NCBI GenBank assembly: GCA_030685015.1
Contig: JAUXWS010000095.1
Span: 1 to 64,000 of the forward strand
Direction: 5' to 3'
Length of the DNA stretch: 64,000 bases
Origin: a bacterium
Lineage (GTDB): Bacteria > CAIWAD01
In this document: positions 1 through 7,533 of the stretch, piece by piece
How positions within the stretch are numbered: the stretch's first letter is position 1
Layout of the letters: the number at the start of each line of letters is the position of its first letter
The notes under the pieces: generated by a model
Database searches by the model: none
What the model saw: the letters and a program-made list of their open reading frames with translations, nothing else
What the model was told of the DNA's origin: nothing
Made by a program: the position numbers and the translations under genes

Positions 1-1
1 C

Positions 2-133
2 TTTGCCTTGTTCCAATACCGGTTCAACCGCCGCATGAATCTGGTCTGCCTCATCACCGGCACTCTGCGCCTGGCAGCAAGATCGGCACAGCGACCCCTG
101 AGGACCCTACGACTGGCTGATTCTCCTGCGTAA
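2..133 (+). CDS. C-terminal fragment of an IS1595-like transposase
   Basis: An open frame enters from the left edge and ends with TAA at 131-133. It encodes 43 residues beginning FALFQYRFNRRMNLVCLITG. The YRFNRR motif followed by a hydrophobic helix resembles the extreme C-terminus of ISXO2/IS1595-family DDE transposases. The rest of the gene lies outside the window, so I cannot tell whether it is intact. Its GC content is closer to the host than to the AT-rich sequence that follows. Identification rests on one short motif. Confidence 0.45.
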   Translation, partial: FALFQYRFNRRMNLVCLITGTLRLAARSAQRPLRTLRLADSPA

Positions 134-273
134 TCGGGAATTTGTTTAGTTGAAAGAAAAATATAAATCAATTTCAAAATGAATAAGTTTTGGTTTTTTA
201 CTGTCATTCCGTCACCAACCCCTCTATCTCTATAGTTATCAAAAAGATCCACCACTTTGAAAACTGTCACCAG

Positions 274-295
274 ACCGTCACCAGTGACGGTTTTT
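274..295 (+). terminator. Inverted repeat followed by a T-run
   Basis: ACCGTCAC (274-281) pairs with GTGACGGT (284-291) and runs directly into TTTTT at 291-295, the pattern of an intrinsic terminator for rightward transcription from the transposase side. The minimal loop is short, so the functional stem is probably 6 bp with a 6-nt loop. The same bases are part of the GTCAC motif cluster, so a protein-binding palindrome is an alternative. Confidence 0.35.
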
Positions 296-338
296 CCGTC
301 ACCTTTTTGCATCTGGCGGGGATTTTAGGGTACAAGAA

Positions 339-359
339 GGGGAAGGCGAAGCCTTCCCC
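339..359 (-). terminator. Hairpin downstream of the primase-helicase gene
   Basis: GGGGAAGGC (339-347) and GCCTTCCCC (351-359) form a perfect 9-bp stem with a GAA loop, about 30 bp past the stop codon of the primase-helicase gene on the minus strand. The minus-strand sequence after the stem has only scattered T residues, so termination efficiency is uncertain. Confidence 0.4.
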
Positions 360-387
360 CCACACCAAACATCACATTGGTGACGAT

Positions 388-2679
388 TTATCTGTCATCG
401 GTGACGGTTTGGAAGCGTAAAACTGCCACCAGATCCTGGGCCTCCTGGGCCGTCAACATCAGTTGATACCCCAAACGCTTGCCTTTGTCGCGGACTTCTT
501 CCAATCCCAACTTCCCCTTCTGTTGCAGGTAGGCGATGACCTGGTTGCTGGTGGATGACAAGCCCATCTGCTTCACCATCGTCCGCAAGGTGGACGGTTG
601 CACGTGGACTTCCTGGCCCTTGGTGCGATAGCTGATGGACCCTACAGTGCATAGATCCCCGAAGCGTGGATCCGCCTTGATGTAGTGGCCTTCCTTCAAA
701 CATTCCCAAAGGTCCAAGGCTTCCCGTTCCACCACTGTCTGGGACAGGTTATACAATCGTCGTTCTTCATCCGTCACCGGCACGCGGATCCCGTAGCGAT
801 ACTTGCCATAATCGGGATCTTGTTGTAATGCTGTGAAGACCGCCTGTAGTTCTGTCCGCACGTAGTGGCCCAGGCGTTCCTTGACCAAGTCGGGAAAGTT
901 TCGCGTCCTGGTGGGCAGGGGCTTCAGTTCCATCACAAAAAACTGATTATTGGTTTCGTCCAGTTGCAATTCGTCGGCTTCCATTTCCATCGGCTTCAGG
1001 TTGTTTGTGGTCAGAATCACGGACAGGTTGCGATCCACCTGATGCTTCAATCCATACTTGTTGTTCACGACCAGTTTGTTGTTCCCACCGATCTGCTTCA
1101 CGGCCTGATACAACTTCTTGCCGTCCGTCGATTGTTCGTCGATATACCAAAGCTTGCCCTTGAACGCTTCGGTGAAGTGTTCGTAGTCCGTGTCCCGGCT
1201 GTGCAAGGGTTCGTAGATACTACACACAGCCTCGGCGAAAACGTTCTTGCCCGTCCCACGTTCCTTGGAATACAGGATCAGCACGGGCAGGGGGATGTAG
1301 TTCGTGTAGCAATACATCGCCAGCCACTGCTTGATGAAGGTCGTGTGGGGACCGAACAACTGGACCAGCCAGGCATCGATGAAGGCGTTGTCTTCCTTGC
1401 CGGCACGCAGTGCTGGATTGCGACCGATCAACACATCCCCCTTCCACAGGTAGTCCGGGGTGTCGATGTCTGGGTTACCTTCCTGATTGAAGCGAAGTTG
1501 ACTGATGGTGTGGGCTTCCCTGGCCAGTTCACCCAGCAGGGGTTCCCGGATCTGCGGTAGTTCATCGATGGCCCGTGGGCACACCTTGCCGATGGACACA
1601 CTGTAGGGTTCGACATCCTGTTGGATGGTCACCCGTGCCAGCTTGTCTTCCAAGTAGAAGTAGTCGGCGTATTGGATACGCAGGCGATCCCGCACAAACA
1701 ACCACGTGTCGTTTTTGGTGATGTTGTAGACGCCCTGCAAGGACGTTCCCCCGCTGGAGTTGGCCTTGCAGGAACTGCAGAAGACGATCGGCAAGCCTTG
1801 GGGGTTTAACTGGAATGTGGCGTTGGCCTTCCCAGGATTTCCGCGGTGCGGATCCTTCCCGCAACAGGGGCACAGGAAACGTTCAGCGTCTTCAGGATGT
1901 AATGAACCCAATGACGCAACCCGTCCATCTTCAAACTCCACCAGCGTCGCCTTGGGCAAGTAGACGGGTTTGGTTGTTTTTCCAAGCTTGTTGTTGTTCA
2001 CCTTCACCGTGGCAAGGTCGCGGACTATCCGCTTGGCCTGGGTTTCCAGCAATGCTTGGTGGGCCAGGTTCAGCAGGTCATCCACCTTCAAAGGTTGGCC
2101 TTCCTGGAACACCGTGGGAAAGTCCAGCCTTCCAGGTAGAATGCATCTGGCACGGTCCCCAATGTTGTCGGAACCGGCAAAGTGGGTGTCTTGCAGGTAG
2201 TTATAGATCAGGTCGAACTGCTGGGGATCGGTGACCTCCCGGTCCAACAGGAAGAAGGCGTGGAACTTGTGTTTGTTGGTGTTGGGATCGTGCCCCCGCG
2301 AATGGTGTAGATAGTAGGTAGGCTTCCGATCCTTCCAGAAGGCACCTTCCCGAAGACGTAGCCGTAGACCATCCACGGTGGTGACTTCTTGACCTTCCTT
2401 GTTGTCGAAGTCGAAGGCCAGGATCTGGCAGGAAAGCCAGTTTGCTTTGTCGCGGATCCCGTCCTTGTAGATATGGGGACTGATCAGGCAAGGACCGCAG
2501 GTGTGCTGGTCCAGGGATGCCTGGGTCCACAGTAGGTCGATCGTTTGGAATGGGTCTTTGCCTTTGCTGTGGTGCTTGACCACGTCTGATTTCGTTTGTT
2601 TGTCTAATTTGTGCGGGGTATTCTTCAGAATATTATCATAAACACTTGACAATTTCGATTTTAATTCGTATAATTTCAT
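388..2679 (-). CDS. Primase-helicase (AEP-like primase plus SF3-type helicase)
   Basis: A 763-residue replication protein of a type common in plasmids, satellites and integrative elements. The N-terminal part has DFD at residues 90-92 and HKFH near 137-140, consistent with an archaeo-eukaryotic-type primase core. A Cys cluster (C270, C272, C273, C301, C304) looks like a zinc-binding module. The C-terminal half carries a Walker A-like SKERGTGKN (471-479), a Walker B-like LWYIDEQ (510-516) and a later ILTTNN sensor-type motif, as in DUF5906/SF3 helicases. It would prime and unwind the element's DNA. Codon use is less GC-rich than in host genes. The primase assignment is motif-based inference; the ATPase assignment is firmer. 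Confidence 0.75.
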   Translation of the reverse strand: MKLYELKSKLSSVYDNILKNTPHKLDKQTKSDVVKHHSKGKDPFQTIDLLWTQASLDQHTCGPCLISPHIYKDGIRDKANWLSCQILAFDFDNKEGQEVTTVDGLRLRLREGAFWKDRKPTYYLHHSRGHDPNTNKHKFHAFFLLDREVTDPQQFDLIYNYLQDTHFAGSDNIGDRARCILPGRLDFPTVFQEGQPLKVDDLLNLAHQALLETQAKRIVRDLATVKVNNNKLGKTTKPVYLPKATLVEFEDGRVASLGSLHPEDAERFLCPCCGKDPHRGNPGKANATFQLNPQGLPIVFCSSCKANSSGGTSLQGVYNITKNDTWLFVRDRLRIQYADYFYLEDKLARVTIQQDVEPYSVSIGKVCPRAIDELPQIREPLLGELAREAHTISQLRFNQEGNPDIDTPDYLWKGDVLIGRNPALRAGKEDNAFIDAWLVQLFGPHTTFIKQWLAMYCYTNYIPLPVLILYSKERGTGKNVFAEAVCSIYEPLHSRDTDYEHFTEAFKGKLWYIDEQSTDGKKLYQAVKQIGGNNKLVVNNKYGLKHQVDRNLSVILTTNNLKPMEMEADELQLDETNNQFFVMELKPLPTRTRNFPDLVKERLGHYVRTELQAVFTALQQDPDYGKYRYGIRVPVTDEERRLYNLSQTVVEREALDLWECLKEGHYIKADPRFGDLCTVGSISYRTKGQEVHVQPSTLRTMVKQMGLSSTSNQVIAYLQQKGKLGLEEVRDKGKRLGYQLMLTAQEAQDLVAVLRFQTVTDDR

Positions 2680-2785
2680 ATGGTAATCCTAACAATTTCA
2701 TATAGATTTCTTTCAAGTAAGTAGTTTGGGGTATTAGCCTACCCCGATCCCAGATCGCAATGTCACTAATAGGTAAAATATTCAT
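2636..2785 (-). CDS. Possible small protein (49 residues) upstream of the primase gene
   Basis: A short AT-rich frame opens with ATG at 2785, just after the stop of the upstream HTH gene (GGAATAG could act as a weak ribosome site). It overlaps the first 44 bp of the primase-helicase gene in another frame. It encodes MNILPISDIAIWDRGRLIPQ followed by an Ile/Leu/Lys-rich tail. I recognise no family. It may only be the untranslated spacer between two element genes. Confidence 0.25.
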   Translation of the reverse strand: MNILPISDIAIWDRGRLIPQTTYLKEIYMKLLGLPYEIIRIKIEIVKCL

Positions 2786-2789
2786 CGTG

Positions 2790-2987
2790 CTATTCCATCC
2801 GTCCCCCCTTTCCCTGCACGTGGTCAACCAGCAAGTTGACTTGTTGCCAGTTCAGGCCAAGTTTTCGTCCAATGGCACGCTTGGATGCCCCAAGCAACAC
2901 GGCCATCTGGACGTGTGTTAGAAGAAGCTGATCGTTCAGCAAGGTTCTTGTGGGACGATGTGGATAAATGACGGTTTCTGATAACAT
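2790..2987 (-). CDS. Small helix-turn-helix protein
   Basis: A 65-residue protein whose central part (residues 26-50, beginning HVQMAVLLGASKRAIGRKLG) reads as a helix-turn-helix: a hydrophobic helix, a turn at GAS and a recognition helix around KRAIGRKLGL. A clear ribosome site, AAGGAA, lies about 8 bp before the ATG. It heads the leftward set that leads into the primase-helicase gene, so a role as replication or excision regulator of the element is likely by position. The exact family is not recognised. Confidence 0.5.
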   Translation of the reverse strand: MLSETVIYPHRPTRTLLNDQLLLTHVQMAVLLGASKRAIGRKLGLNWQQVNLLVDHVQGKGGRME

Positions 2988-3072
2988 AAAATATTTCCTT
3001 GATTGTGGCTTGATGCCATTTTATCAAATTATAATAACAAATTGTCATATTGTCAATAGCGGAAAATATAAA

Positions 3073-3273
3073 ATGCAAAATATTATAATAAAACATCGAA
3101 AGCCCCATCTGCGTTCAATGGGGTTTCATCACCATAACCCCGAAACACCCACCAACGACGCATCACGGCACGCCCCCAGTTCCCAAGACAAGCCCTTCCG
3201 CGATCTGGCGGAATACGATCGGGCCTGCGAGCAATTCTATCGGGACCACGCCTTCAGCACCAGTCGGGATTGA
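3073..3273 (+). CDS. Small hypothetical protein (66 residues)
   Basis: The frame continues upstream to 2968, but ATG 3073 is preceded by a GGAAAATATAA stretch and starts where the composition becomes coding-like. The C-terminal half is polar and regular (DLAEYDRACEQFYRDHAF), suggesting a short amphipathic helix. It diverges from the HTH gene, so the AT-rich stretch around 2990-3070 probably holds divergent promoters. No family recognised; the first residues are uncertain. Confidence 0.35.
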   Translation: MQNIIIKHRKPHLRSMGFHHHNPETPTNDASRHAPSSQDKPFRDLAEYDRACEQFYRDHAFSTSRD

Positions 3274-3476
3274 TCTGGGTCTGCCCCACCTCGGCGAATT
3301 GGGTAACTTTCGATGTCCCCAAGTGTCGGAAGTAGCACAGGCTGGGCACTTCCTCTCCTATTCCACATAACTTATCTACCTAATCCATATGCCTTTCCAT
3401 CTTTGGCGTAATTTTTGCATTCTATAGGAACGTCGCGTCCAGCTTATTCAAATGATCAACACAACAGGGGGTCCAA

Positions 3477-4682
3477 ATGAGAACCGTGGCAAAACTCTGT
3501 TTTTACACAACAACAATGTTATTTTTGACTGTTTGCTGTTCTTTCGCTCAATCGCAAGCTGGAAGTGTAGTGATTTGGGGTTCCAATACTTATGGACAAT
3601 TAAATGTGCCTCATCCAAACAGAGATTTTATATCTATCAGCACAAGTGGTGCACACGTAATTGGCTTAAAATCAGATAACACTATTGTTGCTTGGGGCGA
3701 AAATTCGTGGGGTCGTGCTACTGCTCCCGCTGATAATGCAGACTTCGTAGCAATTTCTGCTGGGCATTGTCATAATTTGGCATTAAAATCTGATGGTAGT
3801 ATTGTTGCGTGGGGATATAATGCATATGGGCAATGTAATGTCCCTGATCCTAATTCAGATTTTATTGCAGTAGCTGGCGGTGGTTATCATTCACTTGCTT
3901 TGAAGAGTGATGGATCAATTGTAGCATTTGGGCAAAATTATAGTGGATGCAATGATGTCCCAAATCCAAATTCAGGATTTGAGAAAATCTCGGCAGGATG
4001 GGCACATAGTGTGGGAAAGAAATTAGATGGTACAATAGTTGTTTGGGGTGACAACACATATGGTGAAAATAATATCCCAGATCCAAATAACTACATTTCA
4101 ATGGCAGGTGGTGGAGGTCATTATTTAGCTTTACGTAATGATGGATCTATTGAGGCTTGGGGAAATAATGATTGTCTGCAGAGCATTGTCCCATCCCCAA
4201 ACCAAAATTTCGTTGCATTAGATGCAGAGGGCCGTGGATCGATAGCATTAAAGCACGATGGGACAGTAATTTATTGGGGTTGTTATGAGGCACACCCAGA
4301 TATGCCAACAGGTGTACCAGCCGAAGCCAATGGAGCTTTTCTTGTTACAACTGGACTGGAATGCAGTGCGGTTTTAGTGCCATTCCAAGGAGGTACTGTA
4401 GAGGCTAATTATACTCCTTCAACTATTGACCTGAAACCCGCCTATCCCAATCCCTTCAACCCTTCCACATCCATCGACTTCACCCTGGAGCAGACGGACA
4501 AGGTCAAGTTGATCATTCACAACATCAACGGTCAGCAGGTTGCTGTCTTGCAGGATGGATTGATGGAAAGGGGCTCCCACACCGTGGACTTCACTGCGTC
4601 TGGATTGGCCAGTGGTGTGTATACATACACGCTGGAGGTGGGTAGTTTCAAGCAAACCAAGTCGTTCACCTTGGTGAAATAG
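3477..4682 (+). CDS. Secreted RCC1-repeat protein with C-terminal sorting domain
   Basis: A 401-residue protein with an N-terminal signal peptide (hydrophobic TTTMLFLTVCCSFAQ) and about seven RCC1-type repeats of roughly 40 residues, recognisable by the recurring ALKSDGSIVAWG pattern and N-T/A-Y-G turns. These should fold as a beta-propeller. The last 80 residues start with AYPNPFNPSTSIDF and end with SFTLVK, the FlgD-like C-terminal module used for type IX-type secretion and surface attachment. The repeat region is AT-rich, whereas sequence from about 4430 on is GC-rich like the host, so the tail may have been recombined onto foreign cargo. The following small gene starts 3 bp after its stop. 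Ligand and function are unknown. Confidence 0.75.
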   Translation: MRTVAKLCFYTTTMLFLTVCCSFAQSQAGSVVIWGSNTYGQLNVPHPNRDFISISTSGAHVIGLKSDNTIVAWGENSWGRATAPADNADFVAISAGHCHNLALKSDGSIVAWGYNAYGQCNVPDPNSDFIAVAGGGYHSLALKSDGSIVAFGQNYSGCNDVPNPNSGFEKISAGWAHSVGKKLDGTIVVWGDNTYGENNIPDPNNYISMAGGGGHYLALRNDGSIEAWGNNDCLQSIVPSPNQNFVALDAEGRGSIALKHDGTVIYWGCYEAHPDMPTGVPAEANGAFLVTTGLECSAVLVPFQGGTVEANYTPSTIDLKPAYPNPFNPSTSIDFTLEQTDKVKLIIHNINGQQVAVLQDGLMERGSHTVDFTASGLASGVYTYTLEVGSFKQTKSFTLVK

Positions 4683-4684
4683 GT

Positions 4685-4987
4685 GTGATATACAAGAAAA
4701 TCACCTATAATGAGTTCGTCTTAAGGGCGAAGCTGTATTTGTTCCAAAGATCTGGAATGTTGTTAGGTAAAGGAAGATTAGAAGATTGGGATGATGAGTA
4801 CGATTTGATGGTGCAGAAATTGTTCGGTTCGACCAAGATTAACTTCGACTGGTTCTTGGATGTGTTTGAAGATATCTTAAGGATTAGGGATGAAGGCATA
4901 CCTGAAAAACTTTTGATAAAAGTTCTACAAGAACGCAATGACAAATTTCGCCAACTAATGATAGATATTATTAAGGGAGATGCATAA
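4685..4987 (+). CDS. Hypothetical protein (100 residues) following the RCC1 gene
   Basis: A GTG start lies two bases after the TAG of the RCC1-repeat gene, so the two are probably co-transcribed. The protein is predicted helical and charged, with aromatic-rich segments (FDWFLDVFEDILRIRDEG) and no signal peptide or membrane segment. Its AT-rich composition matches the RCC1 repeat region rather than the host. No family is recognised. Tight coupling to a secreted protein suggests a cytoplasmic partner or immunity-type protein, but that is speculation. Confidence 0.55.
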   Translation: MIYKKITYNEFVLRAKLYLFQRSGMLLGKGRLEDWDDEYDLMVQKLFGSTKINFDWFLDVFEDILRIRDEGIPEKLLIKVLQERNDKFRQLMIDIIKGDA

Positions 4988-4989
4988 AT

Positions 4990-5011
4990 AAGGGGGCCAA
5001 TCGGCCCCCTT
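4990..5011. terminator. Intrinsic terminator between convergent genes
   Basis: AAGGGGGCC (4990-4998) pairs perfectly with GGCCCCCTT (5003-5011) around an AATC loop, directly after the stop of the 100-residue gene. A short pyrimidine stretch (TCCCTTAT) follows on the plus strand. It sits between convergent genes and could serve both directions. Confidence 0.6.
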
Positions 5012-5078
5012 CCCTTATCGCCTCCCCCTTGTCAGGATCCACACCAGCACATCCAGAACCGTCGACCAGAAATCGTTC

Positions 5079-5789
5079 TTATGCTTCACCATTGGTCGCA
5101 TCCCCCGGATCTTGGTAGTCGTCCTTGACCACCGTGGCCAACGCATCCTGCCAGGTCTCCCGCACGGCTTTGATCTGGGCCAGTTCTTCCTGGGTGATCA
5201 GGCGATCCACACTCATCAAGACCTCTGCGTAGCGATAGGGCGGGCGTTGGATGTCCTTCAACTCGAACCGCGTCCTCACAGCCAAGTAGGGCACCTTGCT
5301 TCTGGCGAGCCGTTGCACGTAGCGGTGCCACTGCTTGATACTGGTGGGTGACAGAGGAAAGACCCACAGGGCAGGCTCCCCGTCTTCACCAGGGGCCAGC
5401 ACCAGCAAGCGAACCTTGGGCTTGCACTTGCTACCAAAGCCGTTCAAAGGGCATTGGTCGCAGGCAGAGGCTTGTGGGACATCTACCGTGGGCTGGCCAT
5501 TGACGGATGCACACACGGGCAGGGTGGAGCCTTCTTCGAAGACTGCACGGATGTGCTGGTGGGCGACGACAATCCCCGACAGGCTGTTGCCTTCCAATGG
5601 AACAAGCAGATCGTCGTCATCGATGGTCGGCCCAAGATCCAAGAACAACCTGTGTTGGCCACTGGGGCTGTGTTCGACGCGAACCCTGGGCAAGGGCATA
5701 TGCACACCCTCGGTCATTCGATCCAGTTCGGCCTGCAGATCAAGGTCCAGTGCAGGCAGGTTTTCGGTGATGGTGGCTGGCGTATTCAT
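5079..5789 (-). CDS. Element protein with a Cys cluster, in nuclease operon
   Basis: A 236-residue protein. The start at 5789 is chosen because AAGGAAG lies just upstream and the ATG overlaps the stop of the nuclease gene by 4 bp (ATGA). The N-terminal third is acidic. The middle has ACDQCPLNGFGSKCKPK, a C-x2-C-x8-C cluster that could bind zinc or an iron-sulfur cluster; the C-terminal third is helical. The family is not recognised, though phage and plasmid recombination modules often contain similar single-copy Cys-cluster proteins. Translational coupling to the Cas4-type nuclease suggests joint action on the element's DNA. Confidence 0.6.
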   Translation of the reverse strand: MNTPATITENLPALDLDLQAELDRMTEGVHMPLPRVRVEHSPSGQHRLFLDLGPTIDDDDLLVPLEGNSLSGIVVAHQHIRAVFEEGSTLPVCASVNGQPTVDVPQASACDQCPLNGFGSKCKPKVRLLVLAPGEDGEPALWVFPLSPTSIKQWHRYVQRLARSKVPYLAVRTRFELKDIQRPPYRYAEVLMSVDRLITQEELAQIKAVRETWQDALATVVKDDYQDPGDATNGEA

Positions 5790-6682
5790 ATGGCTTCCTT
5801 CAGTTGTGTCACGAGTGCTTCCAGGCGGGCGTGTGATACACGGGCGTCGGATGCGGATCCTCGGCAGGTGTCTGCGAAGGGGCAAGTGCCACACTTCAAC
5901 GGATCAGGTGACCTGGGGAAACATCCTGACTTGATCATCTTGGCCACGGCAGAAACATCGTCCTTCAAGGCCCGCAATTGCTCCAGGGATCGTGTGGTGC
6001 TGATGCGGGGATCGCCCCTCTCTTCCCCAGCAGACTTCCCATTAGTCGCCCGCTTGTAAGGGATGTGGTGACGCAGGAAGTAGACAGTCAGGCGATCAGG
6101 CAGGAGATGGGGTTGTTGCAGGCTCCCGTCCACCAGGAGCGTTCCAAACCGCAGGGCATAGGCGTAGATGGATAGCTGGTAGTCGATCGCCACAAAGGCG
6201 TCTGGTGGCGTTGTACGCCCTGTCTTGAAGTCCACCAATTCGATGGATCCATCCTGGTTCTCACGCACCTGGTCAATGGTGCCCGTCAGGGTCTGCCTGC
6301 CCATCTTCACCGTGAACTTGGCCTCGGCCATCAGCACCCGGCACGACCGATTGTAGTCCTTGGATCGATAACCCTCCAGCATCGCCACAGCGTCTGCCAG
6401 GAAGGCTTCCCGTTCTTCGACATCATCCTTCCAACGCACAGGCAGGTTGTTGTTCTGGCCGTGTGACACCTCGTGATCGAAGGCCTCCGCGTAGGCTTCG
6501 CGGACATCCATCTCCCACTCCCCCGCGTGCAGACGCCGGATCAGCTGATGGATCACGGTGCCGTGAATGGCGGAGGGATGCCGGAAGGTCTGGGTGCTTG
6601 GGTCGGTGGTCTTCAGCAAGTGTTGGTAGGGACAGCGTAGGTAGGAGTAGATGGTGGATTGTCGCAGGGGTTCCATCGTCAC
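5786..6682 (-). CDS. PD-(D/E)XK exonuclease of Cas4/RecB type
   Basis: A 298-residue nuclease. The core is GTIDQVRENQDGSIELVDFKTG: the D of TGTID, the D of LVDFKTG and the K two residues on form the PD-(D/E)XK site, followed by a QLSIYAYAL helix (motif QxxxY). An early Cys (RCPYQ) and a C-terminal CGTCPFADTC fit the four-Cys iron-sulfur cluster of Cas4 and AddB nucleases. No cas1, cas2 or repeat array is near, so this is an element recombination or end-processing enzyme rather than CRISPR adaptation. The start is GTG 6682, overlapping the DUF932 stop; ATG 6676 is an alternative. Confidence 0.75.
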   Translation of the reverse strand: MTMEPLRQSTIYSYLRCPYQHLLKTTDPSTQTFRHPSAIHGTVIHQLIRRLHAGEWEMDVREAYAEAFDHEVSHGQNNNLPVRWKDDVEEREAFLADAVAMLEGYRSKDYNRSCRVLMAEAKFTVKMGRQTLTGTIDQVRENQDGSIELVDFKTGRTTPPDAFVAIDYQLSIYAYALRFGTLLVDGSLQQPHLLPDRLTVYFLRHHIPYKRATNGKSAGEERGDPRISTTRSLEQLRALKDDVSAVAKMIKSGCFPRSPDPLKCGTCPFADTCRGSASDARVSHARLEALVTQLKEAI

Positions 6683-7452
6683 CCCCTCGCCCGGTCAAGA
6701 AAGTACTGCGTGACCCTGCGGTTCGTGTGCTCCGCACCAAAGGTCTCCTGCCTCGTCAGCACGTGGGTGAAGGCGTTGTAAAGATCCCACGCCCGGTTGC
6801 CCTCCAGTTCTTGGAAGACATCGGCAACCAGTGGGCGTGGGGTTTCCAGCTCGTGGAAGACACGCTGGATGCCTTGGATGGACAACTTCTGGCGGGTCAT
6901 CGCCTGGAACTTCGGGGCCAGCAGGTGGACGTTGGTTGCCAGGGCCATCAGGCGTTCGACGGCCTGTTCCACTTCCTCATCGAAGATGTCGCCGTGGCTG
7001 TGGTTGTGCTTGAAGCGGAAGCCCCCCAACAGTTGATCAACAACCATCCCGTTGGAACAGATCAGACGCTGGAGATTGAAGGACAAGCCGAACCGCGTGG
7101 AGCCGTCGTAGGAGTTGGTGGCATCCAAGGTCAAAGCAACGATGTCCTCCGGTTGCACGTCGAAGGACTGCTGGGGAAGGATCCAGCGTTGGCGAAATCG
7201 CCTGCCGTCGAAAAGAACCTTGTCGGGAATGGCCTGCAGGGATCCAGCTTGTATCACACGCTCGGCGGTTTCGACGACCTCCCGGTTTTCCACCAGGTTG
7301 TAGTCTTCAGTGACAATCCCCGCTTCTTGGGCTTCCCCAGTTGGATCCAGCACAATGGCGTAGCGACTGGATTGCAGGCCTTGGGGCGTCAGCAGGGGAT
7401 GCTTGGCAATGGGGGTGAAGGGATCCGTCACAGTCAGGGTTCGTGGTCGCAT
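6679..7452 (-). CDS. DUF932 (phage/plasmid-like) protein
   Basis: A 257-residue protein resembling the DUF932 family found in phages, plasmids and integrative elements. Characteristic features are the N-terminal YAIVLDPTGE strand, the VTEDYNLVENREVVETAE segment, and a central block with LTLDATNSYDGS and LQRLICSNGMV. The family's biochemical role is not established; members are usually expressed with recombination and repair genes, as here, where the stop overlaps the nuclease start (GTGA). It is the first gene of this overlapping trio and probably carries the promoter, in the roughly 80 bp gap after the integrase gene. Confidence 0.75.
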   Translation of the reverse strand: MRPRTLTVTDPFTPIAKHPLLTPQGLQSSRYAIVLDPTGEAQEAGIVTEDYNLVENREVVETAERVIQAGSLQAIPDKVLFDGRRFRQRWILPQQSFDVQPEDIVALTLDATNSYDGSTRFGLSFNLQRLICSNGMVVDQLLGGFRFKHNHSHGDIFDEEVEQAVERLMALATNVHLLAPKFQAMTRQKLSIQGIQRVFHELETPRPLVADVFQELEGNRAWDLYNAFTHVLTRQETFGAEHTNRRVTQYFLDRARG

Positions 7453-7533
7453 AGGAATGTCCTTTCCGGTTGAACAAGGGATGTGATCATCACCTGTTCT
7501 TATGCCAGAAAGGCGGAGGAAATCACGCTGTGG

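Larger units (their letters stand above)
209..407. repeat. Cluster of GTCAC motifs in both orientations
   Basis: CCGTCACC occurs exactly at 209-216, 275-282 and 296-303, and inverted (GGTGACGG) at 400-407. Near matches sit at 266-271 (GTCACC), 283-290 (AGTGACGG) and 379-386 (GGTGACGA). Two copies form the inverted repeat at 274-291. The cluster lies just beyond the 3' end of the primase-helicase gene and its last copy falls inside the final codons of that gene. Iteron-like binding sites for the element's replication protein are one reading; a regulator's operators are another. Confidence 0.5.

Noticed and set aside
190-420. 76-residue plus-strand frame at the element's left end
   Set aside because: It consists of the GTCAC repeats and hairpins and overlaps the primase-helicase 3' end. 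No ribosome site or coding signal is present.
5786-6682. CRISPR adaptation module suggested by the Cas4-like nuclease
   Set aside because: No cas1, cas2, other cas genes or repeat-spacer array is seen. The partners are phage/plasmid recombination-type genes.
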